NCBI RefSeq assembly: GCF_002836475.1
Contig: NZ_PJBJ01000022.1
Coordinates: 477,663 to 541,662 of the forward strand
DNA from: Flavobacterium sp. ALD4
Lineage (GTDB): Bacteria; Bacteroidota; Bacteroidia; Flavobacteriales; Flavobacteriaceae
Direction of reading: 5' to 3'
Length of the DNA: 64,000 nt
Positions 52,063 to 61,315 of this stretch are shown here, in pieces. The notes beneath the pieces were generated by a model that made no database searches, was not told the DNA's origin, and saw only the letters and a list, made by a program, of their open reading frames with translations. Numbering within the stretch: the stretch's first letter is position 1; each line of letters begins with the position of its first letter. The translations under genes and the position numbers were made by a program.

Positions 52063-52779
52063 TTATTGTACTCTGTATTTCCTCAAATTCAAACCTGTAT
52101 GTTTTATTGAAATTGTTATAACATCCTCCCCAAAGTTTAGATTTTTTTTCAAACTATAATTATCAATTAAATATTTTAGTAAAAAAGTACTTTGTGTATA
52201 TGTAATCATGTCGTTAGCAAAATAAAAATTATTTGCTATTGTATTGATAGGTATCAGTTTTTTACTCTGAATAAAGTATTGATATATTTCTTCCAAATTA
52301 TATTTGCTGCAAGTTCCATCAGCATATGCCGCTACACCTTCATTCGTCCAATGTGAACTTTCTGCCTTGTCACCCCATTTATCCTTACTTTTCATATGCA
52401 TAATTTCGTGTTTAATGGGTAAATTTTGATTTGTATGTATCATAAATACTATATCTCTTCCAGAAATTACCAAACCTTGTGCGCCATATCCGGAGTACTT
52501 AAGCATTTCTTTTCTTGAAGAAAAAAACTCTATTTCAAGAACCTTTTTATACTCTTTTTTATTTATTAATTCTAAGTCTCCTTTTATGGATTTTCGGCAT
52601 AATTCTATGTCAGATTCTCTCTCTTTAATTGCGATTTTAGAATCGAAAAAATAAGTTGTATTTTTAATAGTTTTGTGTTCTCTAATAACCTTTTTCCATT
52701 GTCTATTTTGTCCGTTTATATTGTAAGAAATAATTAAGATTAATAATGCTGAAAATATTTTCTCTATTTTTTTTAAGAT
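52063..52779 (-). CDS. Exported metallopeptidase-like protein; start codon not identifiable
   Basis: The open minus-strand frame runs from a TAG at 52828-52830 to the stop at 52063-52065. Upstream of the first ATG (52506) it still looks like protein: a signal-peptide-like segment (IFSALLILIISYNINGQ, about 52708-52758) and QWKKVIREHKTIKN. Past the ATG it has LVISGRDIVFMIH, the zinc motif KHEIMHM (HExxH) and HWTNEGVAAYADG (third-ligand Glu), as in gluzincins. No ATG, GTG or TTG precedes the signal segment, so initiation must be at a rare codon or the start has been lost. The coordinate end is approximate; it could be a recent pseudogene. Confidence 0.55.
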   Translation of the reverse strand: MLKKIEKIFSALLILIISYNINGQNRQWKKVIREHKTIKNTTYFFDSKIAIKERESDIELCRKSIKGDLELINKKEYKKVLEIEFFSSRKEMLKYSGYGAQGLVISGRDIVFMIHTNQNLPIKHEIMHMKSKDKWGDKAESSHWTNEGVAAYADGTCSKYNLEEIYQYFIQSKKLIPINTIANNFYFANDMITYTQSTFLLKYLIDNYSLKKNLNFGEDVITISIKHTGLNLRKYRVQ

Positions 52780-52865
52780 TTTAGTTGCGGCTCTTTTGTT
52801 TATCGGCTTCGAATAAATTGCTGTTAACTAGTATACAATTACTATTAAACTAATACAATACAGTC

Positions 52866-53078
52866 AAAAAAGTTGGTTTCGTAGCATAAAGCAACTTTTT
52901 GTTATTTTACTAATTTGTAAAAACAAGATGTTACTTTTAGTTGTTTTTGTGTGAGGGGTAGAAGCTTGCTCCCGCAGTAGCACGCTGAGAGGCTTCGGGT
53001 GCGACAGCTCCCAAAAAAAGGGCTGATCCTAGACAAAGTAGGATAGCCCTTTTTTAGCGACGCTGGTACGCCCAAATA
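52866..53078 (+). repeat. Dispersed structured repeat, copy C, with long flank shared with copy D
   Basis: The core begins GTGTGAGGGGTAGAAGC at 52949 and ends TGGTACGCCCAAAT (53065-53078). It contains a strong terminator-like hairpin, AAAAAAAGGGCTGATCCTA / TAGGATAGCCCTTTTTT (about 53014-53056). Upstream 52866-52948 also resembles the flank of copy D (GTAGCATAAAGCAACTTTTT against GTAACATAAAGCAGCTTTTT). The hairpin probably terminates both neighbours. Confidence 0.75.
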
Positions 53079-53106
53079 ATTCAGTACCTTTTACTATATC
53101 TTAAAT

Positions 53107-55179
53107 TTATTTTAACAAATCGGGATGGCTGAGTATCAATTCTATTTTCTTTAAGATTACAGTAATTTGATTCATTTGTGTTTCTATATTTCTAAAAAAG
53201 AGACTAATATCTCTGTTAACCCAACTTTCAGAAATAACTCGTGCACCCAAACTAATTCTTAAAACAGCACTTTCAATATCAGTACCATATTTTACATTAA
53301 CTGCTTGTCCGATATGACATTTTTGGGCTGCAAGCCTAATGATCTCTAAGGTAGAATCTTCAAATTGATCGGATATATCTGAATTTAGTAATGTATAGAG
53401 CTTTTTCACATTATCAACTGAAAGTACTTCATTGTTTTTAAGAATAAAGAAAGGGAAAATGGTACGGATATTTCTTATTCCGAATTCTTTACTATTATAA
53501 CTATTCGCTTTCGTTTCATCGCCATAAATTGGTTCTAAAAAAGCGGCTTCTTTTATTGAATCGTCAATAAAATTACAAAACATTTCAATACCCATATTTC
53601 GATATAAAACAGGTGTTTTATAGTACCTATCCATTTCAACTATGGCTGCGTTCCAGCGCATGTAAGAACCATAATTATATCCTTCAGATAAATCATTTGA
53701 ACAGAACCAGGAAGTTGGCCAATCGGAATGATTGTAGTATTGGGTTAATCCTTCTGGCAATTTGTTTTTTGCAGAATGGATTGATTTACTGACACTTTCG
53801 GGTAGAAGTAATGCACCTGAATAGGGAGGCCCAGTAAAGTATTTACTTCCTGTTACAGTAACAATATATCCTTTATTTAAATAATTCTGTATGTCTTTAG
53901 GATCTAATCTAAGTTGAGAACCGTCCACAATGATTTGCATTGATAGGCTATCGATTGTATTCAGTTTTTGAATTAATGCGTCACTAGGAGATTGATATCC
54001 TAATTTCGATTGATCCATAGTATGCAATACTGCGTGTCTGCCTAATTCATTGGTTTTCGAAATGGCATTATACACCTCCTCGTCTAATTGACTGGATGAT
54101 TTTAACGCACCGTGTTCATCTCTGAAAGTAATTTTAATCACATCAACATCTCTAAATCCTTCAATTTTATCACCTTTCTTAATAGGATAATTTAAAGCGG
54201 TTGTGTTTTCAAAATGACATCCTTTCAATGCTGCAGGTATACCGCTACCAGTTTCATCAGAAGCTACTAAAACGTGCGTGATGTCTTTGTCGGAAATGAT
54301 TTGAGTTATGGCTGCTATTTGAAGTGAAGAATCGGTGCCTGAAGGTGAAAAAATTATTTCACATTCATCGTGTAATTTAAATATTTTTCTCAGATTATCC
54401 TTTAGTAATTCAGAAAACTCGATAGTCGTGTTTTTAAAACCATTCTTCAAGCTATTTCTAATTAAAATACTTCTAACTTTATCTGTTTTATCAAACGCAA
54501 AATTAGAAACACTTGTTCCAGTCGATGAGGCAAAAGTAAATGCATCTGGTCTTGGAAATGGTCGGCAACCATATTTATTTAACAAATCAATTTCGTCAAT
54601 ATTTAATCTTAGATCACCACCAGACATTAATAAATACTCTGTTGGTTTTGCTAGATTTTCAACAATTGGTTTCCAAGATTCTTTAAATACTTTGTTGGCA
54701 GTATTCAACCCATGAAAAGCTTGTAGCTCTTTATATTGTGATAAAGATTCAATGTCTAAATCTGTATCATTTTTAATCAAATTAATTAAAAAATAATCAA
54801 GGCTTTCTAATTTTTCTTTATCATCTTTAGGTAACAATCTATAAAATATTCGAGTAACTTCAAGCGCCGCTACATCACATAAAAAAGTATCTTTTTTTTC
54901 GCTATTCAAAGCTTTATACCAAAGTTGCCATTCAATACCATATCTTAAATAAACTAAGGCTAAAACAGGTTTGCTCAATAATGATGAACCAATAATGATC
55001 GATTTGTTTGGTATAATTTTAAAGAGATCAGGCTCAGTAGTAGAGGTGATAATATTAATGTTGTTTATCTTGGGTACTGTATTAAATCTTTTTAAAACCC
55101 GAACCAGATAATTCACATTTTCTTTTTCAAATATACTGGTTCTTTTATATTGATTTTCAATAAGTATATTATTTGTCAT
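53107..55179 (-). CDS. Unclassified PLP-dependent enzyme, fold type I, 690 residues
   Basis: The central domain (about 235-560) has the fold type I pattern: SPSGTDSSLQIAAI (cofactor phosphate region), HVLVASDETGSGIPAA, the cofactor Asp in IIVDGSQLRLDP, and the Schiff-base Lys in VTVTGSKYFTGPPYSGALL. The N-terminal 230 residues are a separate helical region with no family I recognise. It resembles neither a decarboxylase nor a class V aminotransferase over full length. A TATATTTG minus-7 box at 55253-55260 (minus) gives it its own promoter. It is bracketed by direct repeats C and D, suggesting acquisition as a block. Confidence 0.8.
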   Translation of the reverse strand: MTNNILIENQYKRTSIFEKENVNYLVRVLKRFNTVPKINNINIITSTTEPDLFKIIPNKSIIIGSSLLSKPVLALVYLRYGIEWQLWYKALNSEKKDTFLCDVAALEVTRIFYRLLPKDDKEKLESLDYFLINLIKNDTDLDIESLSQYKELQAFHGLNTANKVFKESWKPIVENLAKPTEYLLMSGGDLRLNIDEIDLLNKYGCRPFPRPDAFTFASSTGTSVSNFAFDKTDKVRSILIRNSLKNGFKNTTIEFSELLKDNLRKIFKLHDECEIIFSPSGTDSSLQIAAITQIISDKDITHVLVASDETGSGIPAALKGCHFENTTALNYPIKKGDKIEGFRDVDVIKITFRDEHGALKSSSQLDEEVYNAISKTNELGRHAVLHTMDQSKLGYQSPSDALIQKLNTIDSLSMQIIVDGSQLRLDPKDIQNYLNKGYIVTVTGSKYFTGPPYSGALLLPESVSKSIHSAKNKLPEGLTQYYNHSDWPTSWFCSNDLSEGYNYGSYMRWNAAIVEMDRYYKTPVLYRNMGIEMFCNFIDDSIKEAAFLEPIYGDETKANSYNSKEFGIRNIRTIFPFFILKNNEVLSVDNVKKLYTLLNSDISDQFEDSTLEIIRLAAQKCHIGQAVNVKYGTDIESAVLRISLGARVISESWVNRDISLFFRNIETQMNQITVILKKIELILSHPDLLK

Positions 55180-55336
55180 AGGTATTTTAATTTATAACGT
55201 TCATCAGAAAGAAGTTCTTTACTGGGAATGGTTTCTTAATCATTTAAGCACCCAAATATAGTGTTTGTTCTAATATCAAACTTTGCAAATAACGGCTTTA
55301 TATCAATTAGTGGAGTATGTTTTTACTATAAGTTAG

Positions 55337-55522
55337 TTATAACTCAGTATAATATGTGAAAACAGCATCCAATCGGATACCCCCTTCTATAAATTTAGGT
55401 GATAATTTCATATACAACTTAACACGCTCTGCGACTAACGGTTGAATAGGCAAGGGGTTAGCGTAATTAAATGGCATGTCAATTATCCCAATTGAATTTA
55501 TGGTCATTTGTTTGTACTGCAT
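55337..55522 (-). CDS. Possible small protein or gene fragment, 61 residues
   Basis: Reads MQYKQMTINSIGIIDMPF and ends with VFTYYTEL. It has no signal peptide or clear domain. It lies upstream of the PLP gene on the same strand and inside the repeat-bounded patch. It may be the end of a lost gene; coding status is uncertain. Confidence 0.3.
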   Translation of the reverse strand: MQYKQMTINSIGIIDMPFNYANPLPIQPLVAERVKLYMKLSPKFIEGGIRLDAVFTYYTEL

Positions 55523-55612
55523 TTTTAAATTTCAGAATTTCGATTTATTAAACTTGCTGGTGCATTAAAGTCCAACTTGTATATCGCTGAACAAAATGAA
55601 TCTCATACATCT

Positions 55613-55837
55613 AAAAAAGGTTCGTCTTGTAACATAAAGCAGCTTTTTTGCTAATTTATAGAAAAATCATTAGAATTGACGCTAATTATAAAAACAAAAC
55701 ATCATTTATAGTGGTTTTGTGTGAGGGGTAGAAGCCGGCTACCGCAGTAGCGCTTATGACCAGAAAGCTTAATGAAAAAGGGCGAATAGAGACAAAGTGA
55801 GATAGCCCTTTTTTAGGGACTGTAGCACGACCAAAAA
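55613..55837 (+). repeat. Dispersed structured repeat, copy D, direct repeat of C
   Basis: The core begins GTGTGAGGGGTAGAAGCC at 55719 and ends GTAGCACGACCAAAA (about 55837). The internal hairpin AAAAAGGGC...AGCCCTTTTTT is weaker than in copy C. The 5' flank shares AAAGCAGCTTTTT and the TTTGTGTGAGGGG approach with copy C. Same orientation as copy C, about 2.75 kb away. Confidence 0.75.
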
Positions 55838-55957
55838 AAAGGCATTATTAGTGGTTTTGCCCTCTTAATTTTAGATTAAATTAACAATTGTGCAAATATA
55901 GAAGTCAACATTTTTAAGTACTTTTGTGGCAGTTTAAAAAAACGTAATTACTTACAA

Positions 55958-58900
55958 ATGGATAAAAAAATATTTTCCTTTTTATTTTCTACAAGATTGA
56001 TGGCGCTTCTTTTCCTTTCCTTTGCAATAGCAATGGGTGCAGGAACTTTCATCGAGAGTAAATACAATACGGATACAGCTCGAATTTTAATTTATAACGC
56101 TTGGTGGTTTGAGGCCATAATGGTGTTTTTCGTGATTAACTTCATCGGTAACATAAAGCGATACCAACTACTGAAAAAGGAAAAATGGGCTACTTTGCTA
56201 CTTCATTTATCTTGGATTTTTATCATTTCAGGTGCATTTGTGACCCGTTATATTAGCTATGAAGGAATGATGCCCATACGAGAAGGAGCTGCTGAAAATC
56301 AGTTCTATTCAGACAAAACGTTCCTTACTGTTTTTGTGGATGGTGATTACAAAGGTGATATGAGGCGAAAAGTTTTTGAAAAACCACTGCTGCTATCACC
56401 GGCTACCAATAATAGTTTTTCTATCTCTGATAAATTTGCCGATACATCCTTTGAAGTAGAATTCGAAGAATTTATTATGGGAGCTAAAGAATATGTTAAA
56501 GCAGATCCTACTGGAGTTTTATACATGAAATTAGTTGAAGCGGGAGATGATGGACGAGATGAACATTTTCTTAAAGAAGGAGAAGTTCAAAACATTCATA
56601 ATGTATTGTTTTCATTAAATAAACCAACAGATGGTGCTATAAATATTGTCACTTCTGGAGATGGCTATACGATCCAAACTCCGTTTGAAGGGAACTTTAT
56701 GAGAATGGCTGATAAATTACAAGGCGAGGTAACTAAAGATATCGTACAGCCTTTAATGATGCGTTCTCTTTATAGTATTGGAGAAAGGAGATTTGTTTTT
56801 CCCGACCCTGCTGTAAAAGGAGTGATTGCTTATGAATCTAAAAATGATTATAAAGCTAAAAATCATGAAGATGCCATAGTGTTAAAAGTTAAAGCAGACG
56901 GACAGGAAAAAGAAGTAACTGTTGTAGGATCTAAGGGAAAAATAGGGGATGCTAAAACAGTCAAAATAGGAGATATTGACTACACTGTTTTTTACGGAAG
57001 TAAAGCTTACGTGCTACCTTTCAAGATTAAATTGAATGACTTTATTGCGCAGAAATACCCTGGGACAGAGAAAAGCTACTCTTCTTTTGAAAGTAAAGTG
57101 ACTATTCAAGACTCTTCAGAAGTATTCGATGCTAGGATTTTTATGAATAATATTTTGGATTACAAAGGATATCGTTTCTTCCAATCTTCATTTGATCCTG
57201 ACGAAAAGGGAACCGTACTATCTGTAAGTCATGATTTTTGGGGAACAGCTATTACTTATGTTGGTTATTTCATGTTATTTTTTGCTATGATGTCAATTAT
57301 GTTTACAAAACACTCGCGCTTTGCTGACCTACAAAGAAAATTAGAAGTGGTTAAAAAGAAAAAATCAAAGTTACTTACCGTTTTAGTTTTACTAATGAGT
57401 ATGAGCAGTTTTGCCCAGACTCATAATCACGACCATGATGAAGATGGAGGTCATGCCGATCATGTAGAAAACGGAACTCATGTTAGAACTGCACCAACAG
57501 AAAAACAGTTGGATTCGTTACTCAATAAGTTTAAAGTGAGTGAGGTACATGCGGAAAAGTTTGGAAGACTTGTTATTCAGGATGCAGGAGGGCGAATGAA
57601 ACCGATTAACACCTTTTCTTCTGAGCTATTGAGAAAAGTAAGTCATTCCAATGAATACAAGGGAATGAATCCTGATCAGGTATTTCTATCAATCTCTCAG
57701 TATGCACAATTCTGGATTGAAATTCCTTTGATTTACATGAAAGGAGGAAACGATAGCATCCGTAAAATCATAGGTGTCGATGTGAAAGCTAAATATGCGC
57801 CTTTTATTTCCTTTTTTGATGACAAAGGGAATTATAAACTATCTCCTTATTTAGACGCAGCTTATAAAGCGGCTAATCCAAATCAGTTTGAAAAAGACTT
57901 TATTGAAACGGACAAGAAAGTAAACTTGATGGAATCAGCGCTAAGCGGAAGAATTTTAAAAATTTTTCCAATTCCTAATGACGCGAATAACAAATGGGTT
58001 TCTTCATTAGAATTGGGTGAAGCTGGATTAAAAGGGATGGATTCGACGTATACGAAGAGTGTTTTACCCTTGTATTTTGGTTCGTTAAATAATGCCTCTA
58101 AATCTGGCGATTATAAAAACGCTGATGACCTAGTAGAAAGTATTAATGGTTTTCAAAAGAGGTTTGGTAGTAAGGTAAGACCTAGTGACGATAAAATCTC
58201 GGCCGAGATACTGTATAACAAATTTGATATATTGCAAAAGCTGCCTTACTGGTATCTTTTCGCTTCTATTTTAATGCTGCTTTTTACTATCATACAGATT
58301 TTTAAAGAGACTAAATTAATGCGCATTTTAGTAAATACAATGCACATAGTAATTGCAGCATTGTTCGCTTTACACACCTTTACGTTAGGGGCTCGTTGGT
58401 TTATATCTGGTCACGCACCTTGGAGTAATGCATATGAAGCGATTGTTTATGTCGCTTGGGCAACCATGTTTTTTGGTTTAGCATTTGATATTAAATCGAA
58501 ATTGACAGTAGCTTCTGCTGCATTTGTATCGGCTATTATTTTATCTGCAGCCTACATGAATTGGATTGATCCAGAAATTGCTAATTTACAGCCCGTTCTG
58601 AACTCTTATTGGTTGATGATTCACGTTGCTGTTATTGTTGCAAGTTATGGTCCATTTGCATTAGGTATGATTTTAGGATTTGTTTCTTTATTGTTAATCT
58701 TTTTTACCAATGAAAAAAACAAGACTAAGATGGACTTGAATATTATGGAAATCACCTACATCAATGAACTGGCATTAACAGTAGGACTAATTCTACTTAC
58801 CATTGGTAATTTCTTAGGAGGGCAGTGGGCTAATGAAAGTTGGGGACGTTACTGGGGATGGGACCCAAAAGAAACTTGGGCATTGATTAGCATCATGGTT

Positions 58901-59149
58901 TATGCATTTGTTATTCATTCCAGATTTGTACCTGCTTTGCGTGGAAAATGGATGTTTAACCTAATGAGTATGTTTGCTTTTGTATCCATTTTGTTTACCT
59001 ATTATGGAGTAAACTTTCATTTAGTAGGATTACACTCTTATGCTAGCGGTGAAGCTCATTCATTGAGTTGGATTTGGTATTCTTTAGGTACGATTTCTGT
59101 AATAGGGGCGATTACATATCCGAAATATAAGAAGTATTATAAAAAATAA
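55958..59149 (+). CDS. Cytochrome c biogenesis protein, ResB-CcsA fusion (CcsBA)
   Basis: 1063 residues. The N-terminal ResB-like part has three helices (about 10-100) and a large periplasmic domain, closed by a helix at about 425-450. A second signal-like hydrophobic segment with a His-rich stretch follows (about 470-508; FAQTHNHDHDEDGGHADH). The C-terminal CcsA part (about 765-1063) has the Trp-rich heme-binding motif WGRYWGWDPKETWAL and haem-ligand His candidates in LHTFTLGARWFISGH, IHVAVIVASYGP and NFHLVGLHSYASG. It transports and ligates haem to c-type cytochromes. A TACTTTTG minus-7 box lies at 55919-55926. Confidence 0.95.
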   Translation: MDKKIFSFLFSTRLMALLFLSFAIAMGAGTFIESKYNTDTARILIYNAWWFEAIMVFFVINFIGNIKRYQLLKKEKWATLLLHLSWIFIISGAFVTRYISYEGMMPIREGAAENQFYSDKTFLTVFVDGDYKGDMRRKVFEKPLLLSPATNNSFSISDKFADTSFEVEFEEFIMGAKEYVKADPTGVLYMKLVEAGDDGRDEHFLKEGEVQNIHNVLFSLNKPTDGAINIVTSGDGYTIQTPFEGNFMRMADKLQGEVTKDIVQPLMMRSLYSIGERRFVFPDPAVKGVIAYESKNDYKAKNHEDAIVLKVKADGQEKEVTVVGSKGKIGDAKTVKIGDIDYTVFYGSKAYVLPFKIKLNDFIAQKYPGTEKSYSSFESKVTIQDSSEVFDARIFMNNILDYKGYRFFQSSFDPDEKGTVLSVSHDFWGTAITYVGYFMLFFAMMSIMFTKHSRFADLQRKLEVVKKKKSKLLTVLVLLMSMSSFAQTHNHDHDEDGGHADHVENGTHVRTAPTEKQLDSLLNKFKVSEVHAEKFGRLVIQDAGGRMKPINTFSSELLRKVSHSNEYKGMNPDQVFLSISQYAQFWIEIPLIYMKGGNDSIRKIIGVDVKAKYAPFISFFDDKGNYKLSPYLDAAYKAANPNQFEKDFIETDKKVNLMESALSGRILKIFPIPNDANNKWVSSLELGEAGLKGMDSTYTKSVLPLYFGSLNNASKSGDYKNADDLVESINGFQKRFGSKVRPSDDKISAEILYNKFDILQKLPYWYLFASILMLLFTIIQIFKETKLMRILVNTMHIVIAALFALHTFTLGARWFISGHAPWSNAYEAIVYVAWATMFFGLAFDIKSKLTVASAAFVSAIILSAAYMNWIDPEIANLQPVLNSYWLMIHVAVIVASYGPFALGMILGFVSLLLIFFTNEKNKTKMDLNIMEITYINELALTVGLILLTIGNFLGGQWANESWGRYWGWDPKETWALISIMVYAFVIHSRFVPALRGKWMFNLMSMFAFVSILFTYYGVNFHLVGLHSYASGEAHSLSWIWYSLGTISVIGAITYPKYKKYYKK

Positions 59150-59167
59150 TGGTAACTTTACTTATAC

Positions 59168-59205
59168 AAAAAAAGGTTCAACTCTCAGAGTTGAACCTTT
59201 TTTTT
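59168..59205. terminator. Bidirectional terminator between CcsBA and the AraC-type regulator
   Basis: AAAAAAAGGTTCAACTCT and AGAGTTGAACCTTTTTTTT, a perfect stem. The regulator's stop codon lies in the T tract. Confidence 0.93.
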
Positions 59206-60367
59206 AAGCCTTTAATTGCACAACATACTCTTTTGGCGATAAGCCTGTTACATCTTTAAAACTGCAGAAAAAGGTGTTATAAGAAGTAAAACCAACTTCC
59301 TTTGCTAAGGATTCTAAAGTACTAGTCCTAAGGTAATCCGACTGAATTAGTTCAATCGAATGACGTATTCGATTATTCTTTTTATAATCTGAAAAGGATA
59401 TTTTACAATGATATTTAAAGATGTAATTTAAGTGGCTATTTGGAATTCTAAGATCTTGTGCGAGTTCAGATATAGAATATTTAGAGTCTTTAAATGATTC
59501 AATATTTGAAGCTCTTTTCTCAATTTCAGCAATATATTTTATTATGTTACTATCAAGCCGTTTTTTTAATTTAATGCTATGAGTGTTATTTATCTCTTTT
59601 TTAGATTTGATAGTCCAAACGTTAACTATTTCTAATTGCTCAATATTTTCTTTCTTGATAAGATCAACAAATAAATTGTAGCCATATAATAGTTCTGGGG
59701 AAATTAAAATATTTATGAATAGTATGGACCAGACTACAGCAGGTATCCAAATAAAATTCATATCACCAAAAGAATCTTTATTAAATATTTGCAAATACAG
59801 AGATATTAAAGCCCTTAAAATGTTTATTGTTGAGATAAAAAATAAAAATAAAGCAGCCTTATTAATTAGCTTAGTATGCTTATTTATAATCCTAACTTTA
59901 TTTTTGTTGAACCAAATATTTTTACCGATTAAATTAAAGTTTAAAAACCAATAAGTAACGGCATATATAAGGAACAAAATAAATAAAGTTAATTTGCTTG
60001 GTATTGCAAGGGTGTTTTTAAAAGGATATAGTAGTATCTTATATATTATGAAAATAATAGGTAGGATAAAATGAATTAAATCCTTTTTCATAAAAATCTT
60101 CCTGTTTAATAGTAAAGTATTCAAATAGAGATATAAACAAGGTATTATAAGCACAAAAATGCCATTATAGTTCAAATTTCTTGTTTGTAAAGGGTCAAGG
60201 TGGAGTAATTGAATAAGTCCCAAGGCGGTAAAACGGATGGAAATTAGAAGTATGGTAATTAGTGAATATATATTCACCAATACATTTGATTTGGATTTTA
60301 TTTGAAAGAGAAATAGCGTCAAGAAACCTAACAAACCAGAATTTAATTGAAGTAGGGAGAGAAACAT
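59204..60367 (-). CDS. Membrane-anchored AraC-family transcriptional regulator
   Basis: 387 residues. About six N-terminal hydrophobic helices (about 5-225) are followed by a linker and a C-terminal AraC HTH domain (about 285-385): ISELAQDLRIPNSHLNYIF, then the second HTH LESLAKEVGFTSYNTFFCSFKDVTGLSPKEYV. Such proteins sense a signal at or in the membrane and act on DNA while anchored. A target cannot be assigned; the divergent downstream surface-protein cluster is about 470 nt away. Confidence 0.92.
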   Translation of the reverse strand: MFLSLLQLNSGLLGFLTLFLFQIKSKSNVLVNIYSLITILLISIRFTALGLIQLLHLDPLQTRNLNYNGIFVLIIPCLYLYLNTLLLNRKIFMKKDLIHFILPIIFIIYKILLYPFKNTLAIPSKLTLFILFLIYAVTYWFLNFNLIGKNIWFNKNKVRIINKHTKLINKAALFLFFISTINILRALISLYLQIFNKDSFGDMNFIWIPAVVWSILFINILISPELLYGYNLFVDLIKKENIEQLEIVNVWTIKSKKEINNTHSIKLKKRLDSNIIKYIAEIEKRASNIESFKDSKYSISELAQDLRIPNSHLNYIFKYHCKISFSDYKKNNRIRHSIELIQSDYLRTSTLESLAKEVGFTSYNTFFCSFKDVTGLSPKEYVVQLKA

Positions 60368-60835
60368 ATAAAGAATATTTAGTAAAACAAATAGAAAAGA
60401 AAATAGTAGTGTGTTATTTGATTATTAAGTTTCAGTGAATATTGGACAATGCAATGCATGTTTTAAGATAGTAGTTGTTGATTAATCAATCTAATTGTTC
60501 ATTTCACAATTATTTGTTTATCAAGGTTTCAGAAAAAGACATGAAGTATTAAGAAAATAATACTGTTAGTTGAAGACCATCTAAGCTCATTATATTCTTT
60601 AATATGATAGTTTTTTGTTAGATTCAGCATGTTCAACATGGTCGTTTTTTGTAGTTATCTTCATTTTATCGGCGTAATTTGTTATTGTAAACTTAAAATT
60701 AGTTACTGAAAAATGGAAAATCGAAGAAAAAACCTATAAATGTAAAAACTGTACGGATAATTTAATGTACTAAATACTACTTTTGTTCACTTAGAGCAGT
60801 ACAAAGTTCTTATTGATTTTTTTAAAAAAAATAGT
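60368..60835. promoter_or_regulatory. Intergenic region with palindrome and minus-7 box upstream of the surface-protein cluster
   Basis: Holds a palindrome CATGTTCAACATG (60628-60640), a possible operator, and a TACTTTTG minus-7 box at 60778-60785, about 50 nt before the first ATG. No matching minus-33 TTG is seen. No gene is visible. Confidence 0.4.
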
Positions 60836-61315
60836 ATGAAGTATTTATTTATGTTTTTCAGTATTTCGTTTTACGGCCAGGTTTTGCATCATCAAATGAT
60901 TTCTTCTCAAGGCACAACTACTAAAACCTCAAACGGTACGTTGGTTAGACAGACGATAGGGCAGTTGAGTAGATCTGGAAATTATGACAGTGATCAGATA
61001 ACAGTAGGTCAAGGTTTTCAACAGAGCATTTGGCAGAAGTATATGGCAGCGAATAAGGCAGAAGGATTAAGTAATATTCTAACATATCCAAATCCCTTTG
61101 TAGATGTAGTGAATTTTAAATTCCCTGAAACGATAGTTGATGTTGTCTCCATTTATATTTTTGACATAAATGGGCGTGTTGTATTTCATAAGGACAGTCA
61201 GATCAATGGTCCTTTATTAACAGTAGATTTAGCATTTTTGCCAAGATCCAATTACTTAGTCAGTTTAAAATCCAAAAAATTCATTTATTATACTCAAATC
61301 TTAAAAAACTTATGA
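60836..61315 (+). CDS. Exported protein with T9SS type A C-terminal sorting domain
   Basis: 159 residues with a signal peptide ending FYGQ. The N-terminal part (HHQMISSQGTTTKTSNG, VGQGFQQS) is a short conserved flavobacterial segment. The C-terminal domain (about 83-159) is the type IX secretion sorting module: ILTYPNPFVDVVNFKF, VSIYIFDINGRVV and a final strand FIYYTQILKNL. It is predicted to reach the surface through T9SS. It overlaps the next gene by 4 nt. Confidence 0.85.
   Translation: MKYLFMFFSISFYGQVLHHQMISSQGTTTKTSNGTLVRQTIGQLSRSGNYDSDQITVGQGFQQSIWQKYMAANKAEGLSNILTYPNPFVDVVNFKFPETIVDVVSIYIFDINGRVVFHKDSQINGPLLTVDLAFLPRSNYLVSLKSKKFIYYTQILKNL

Noticed and set aside
53013..53056. Hairpin in repeat C annotated as a stand-alone terminator
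   Set aside because: It is part of the repeat and shared in weaker form with copy D, so it is described within that feature.
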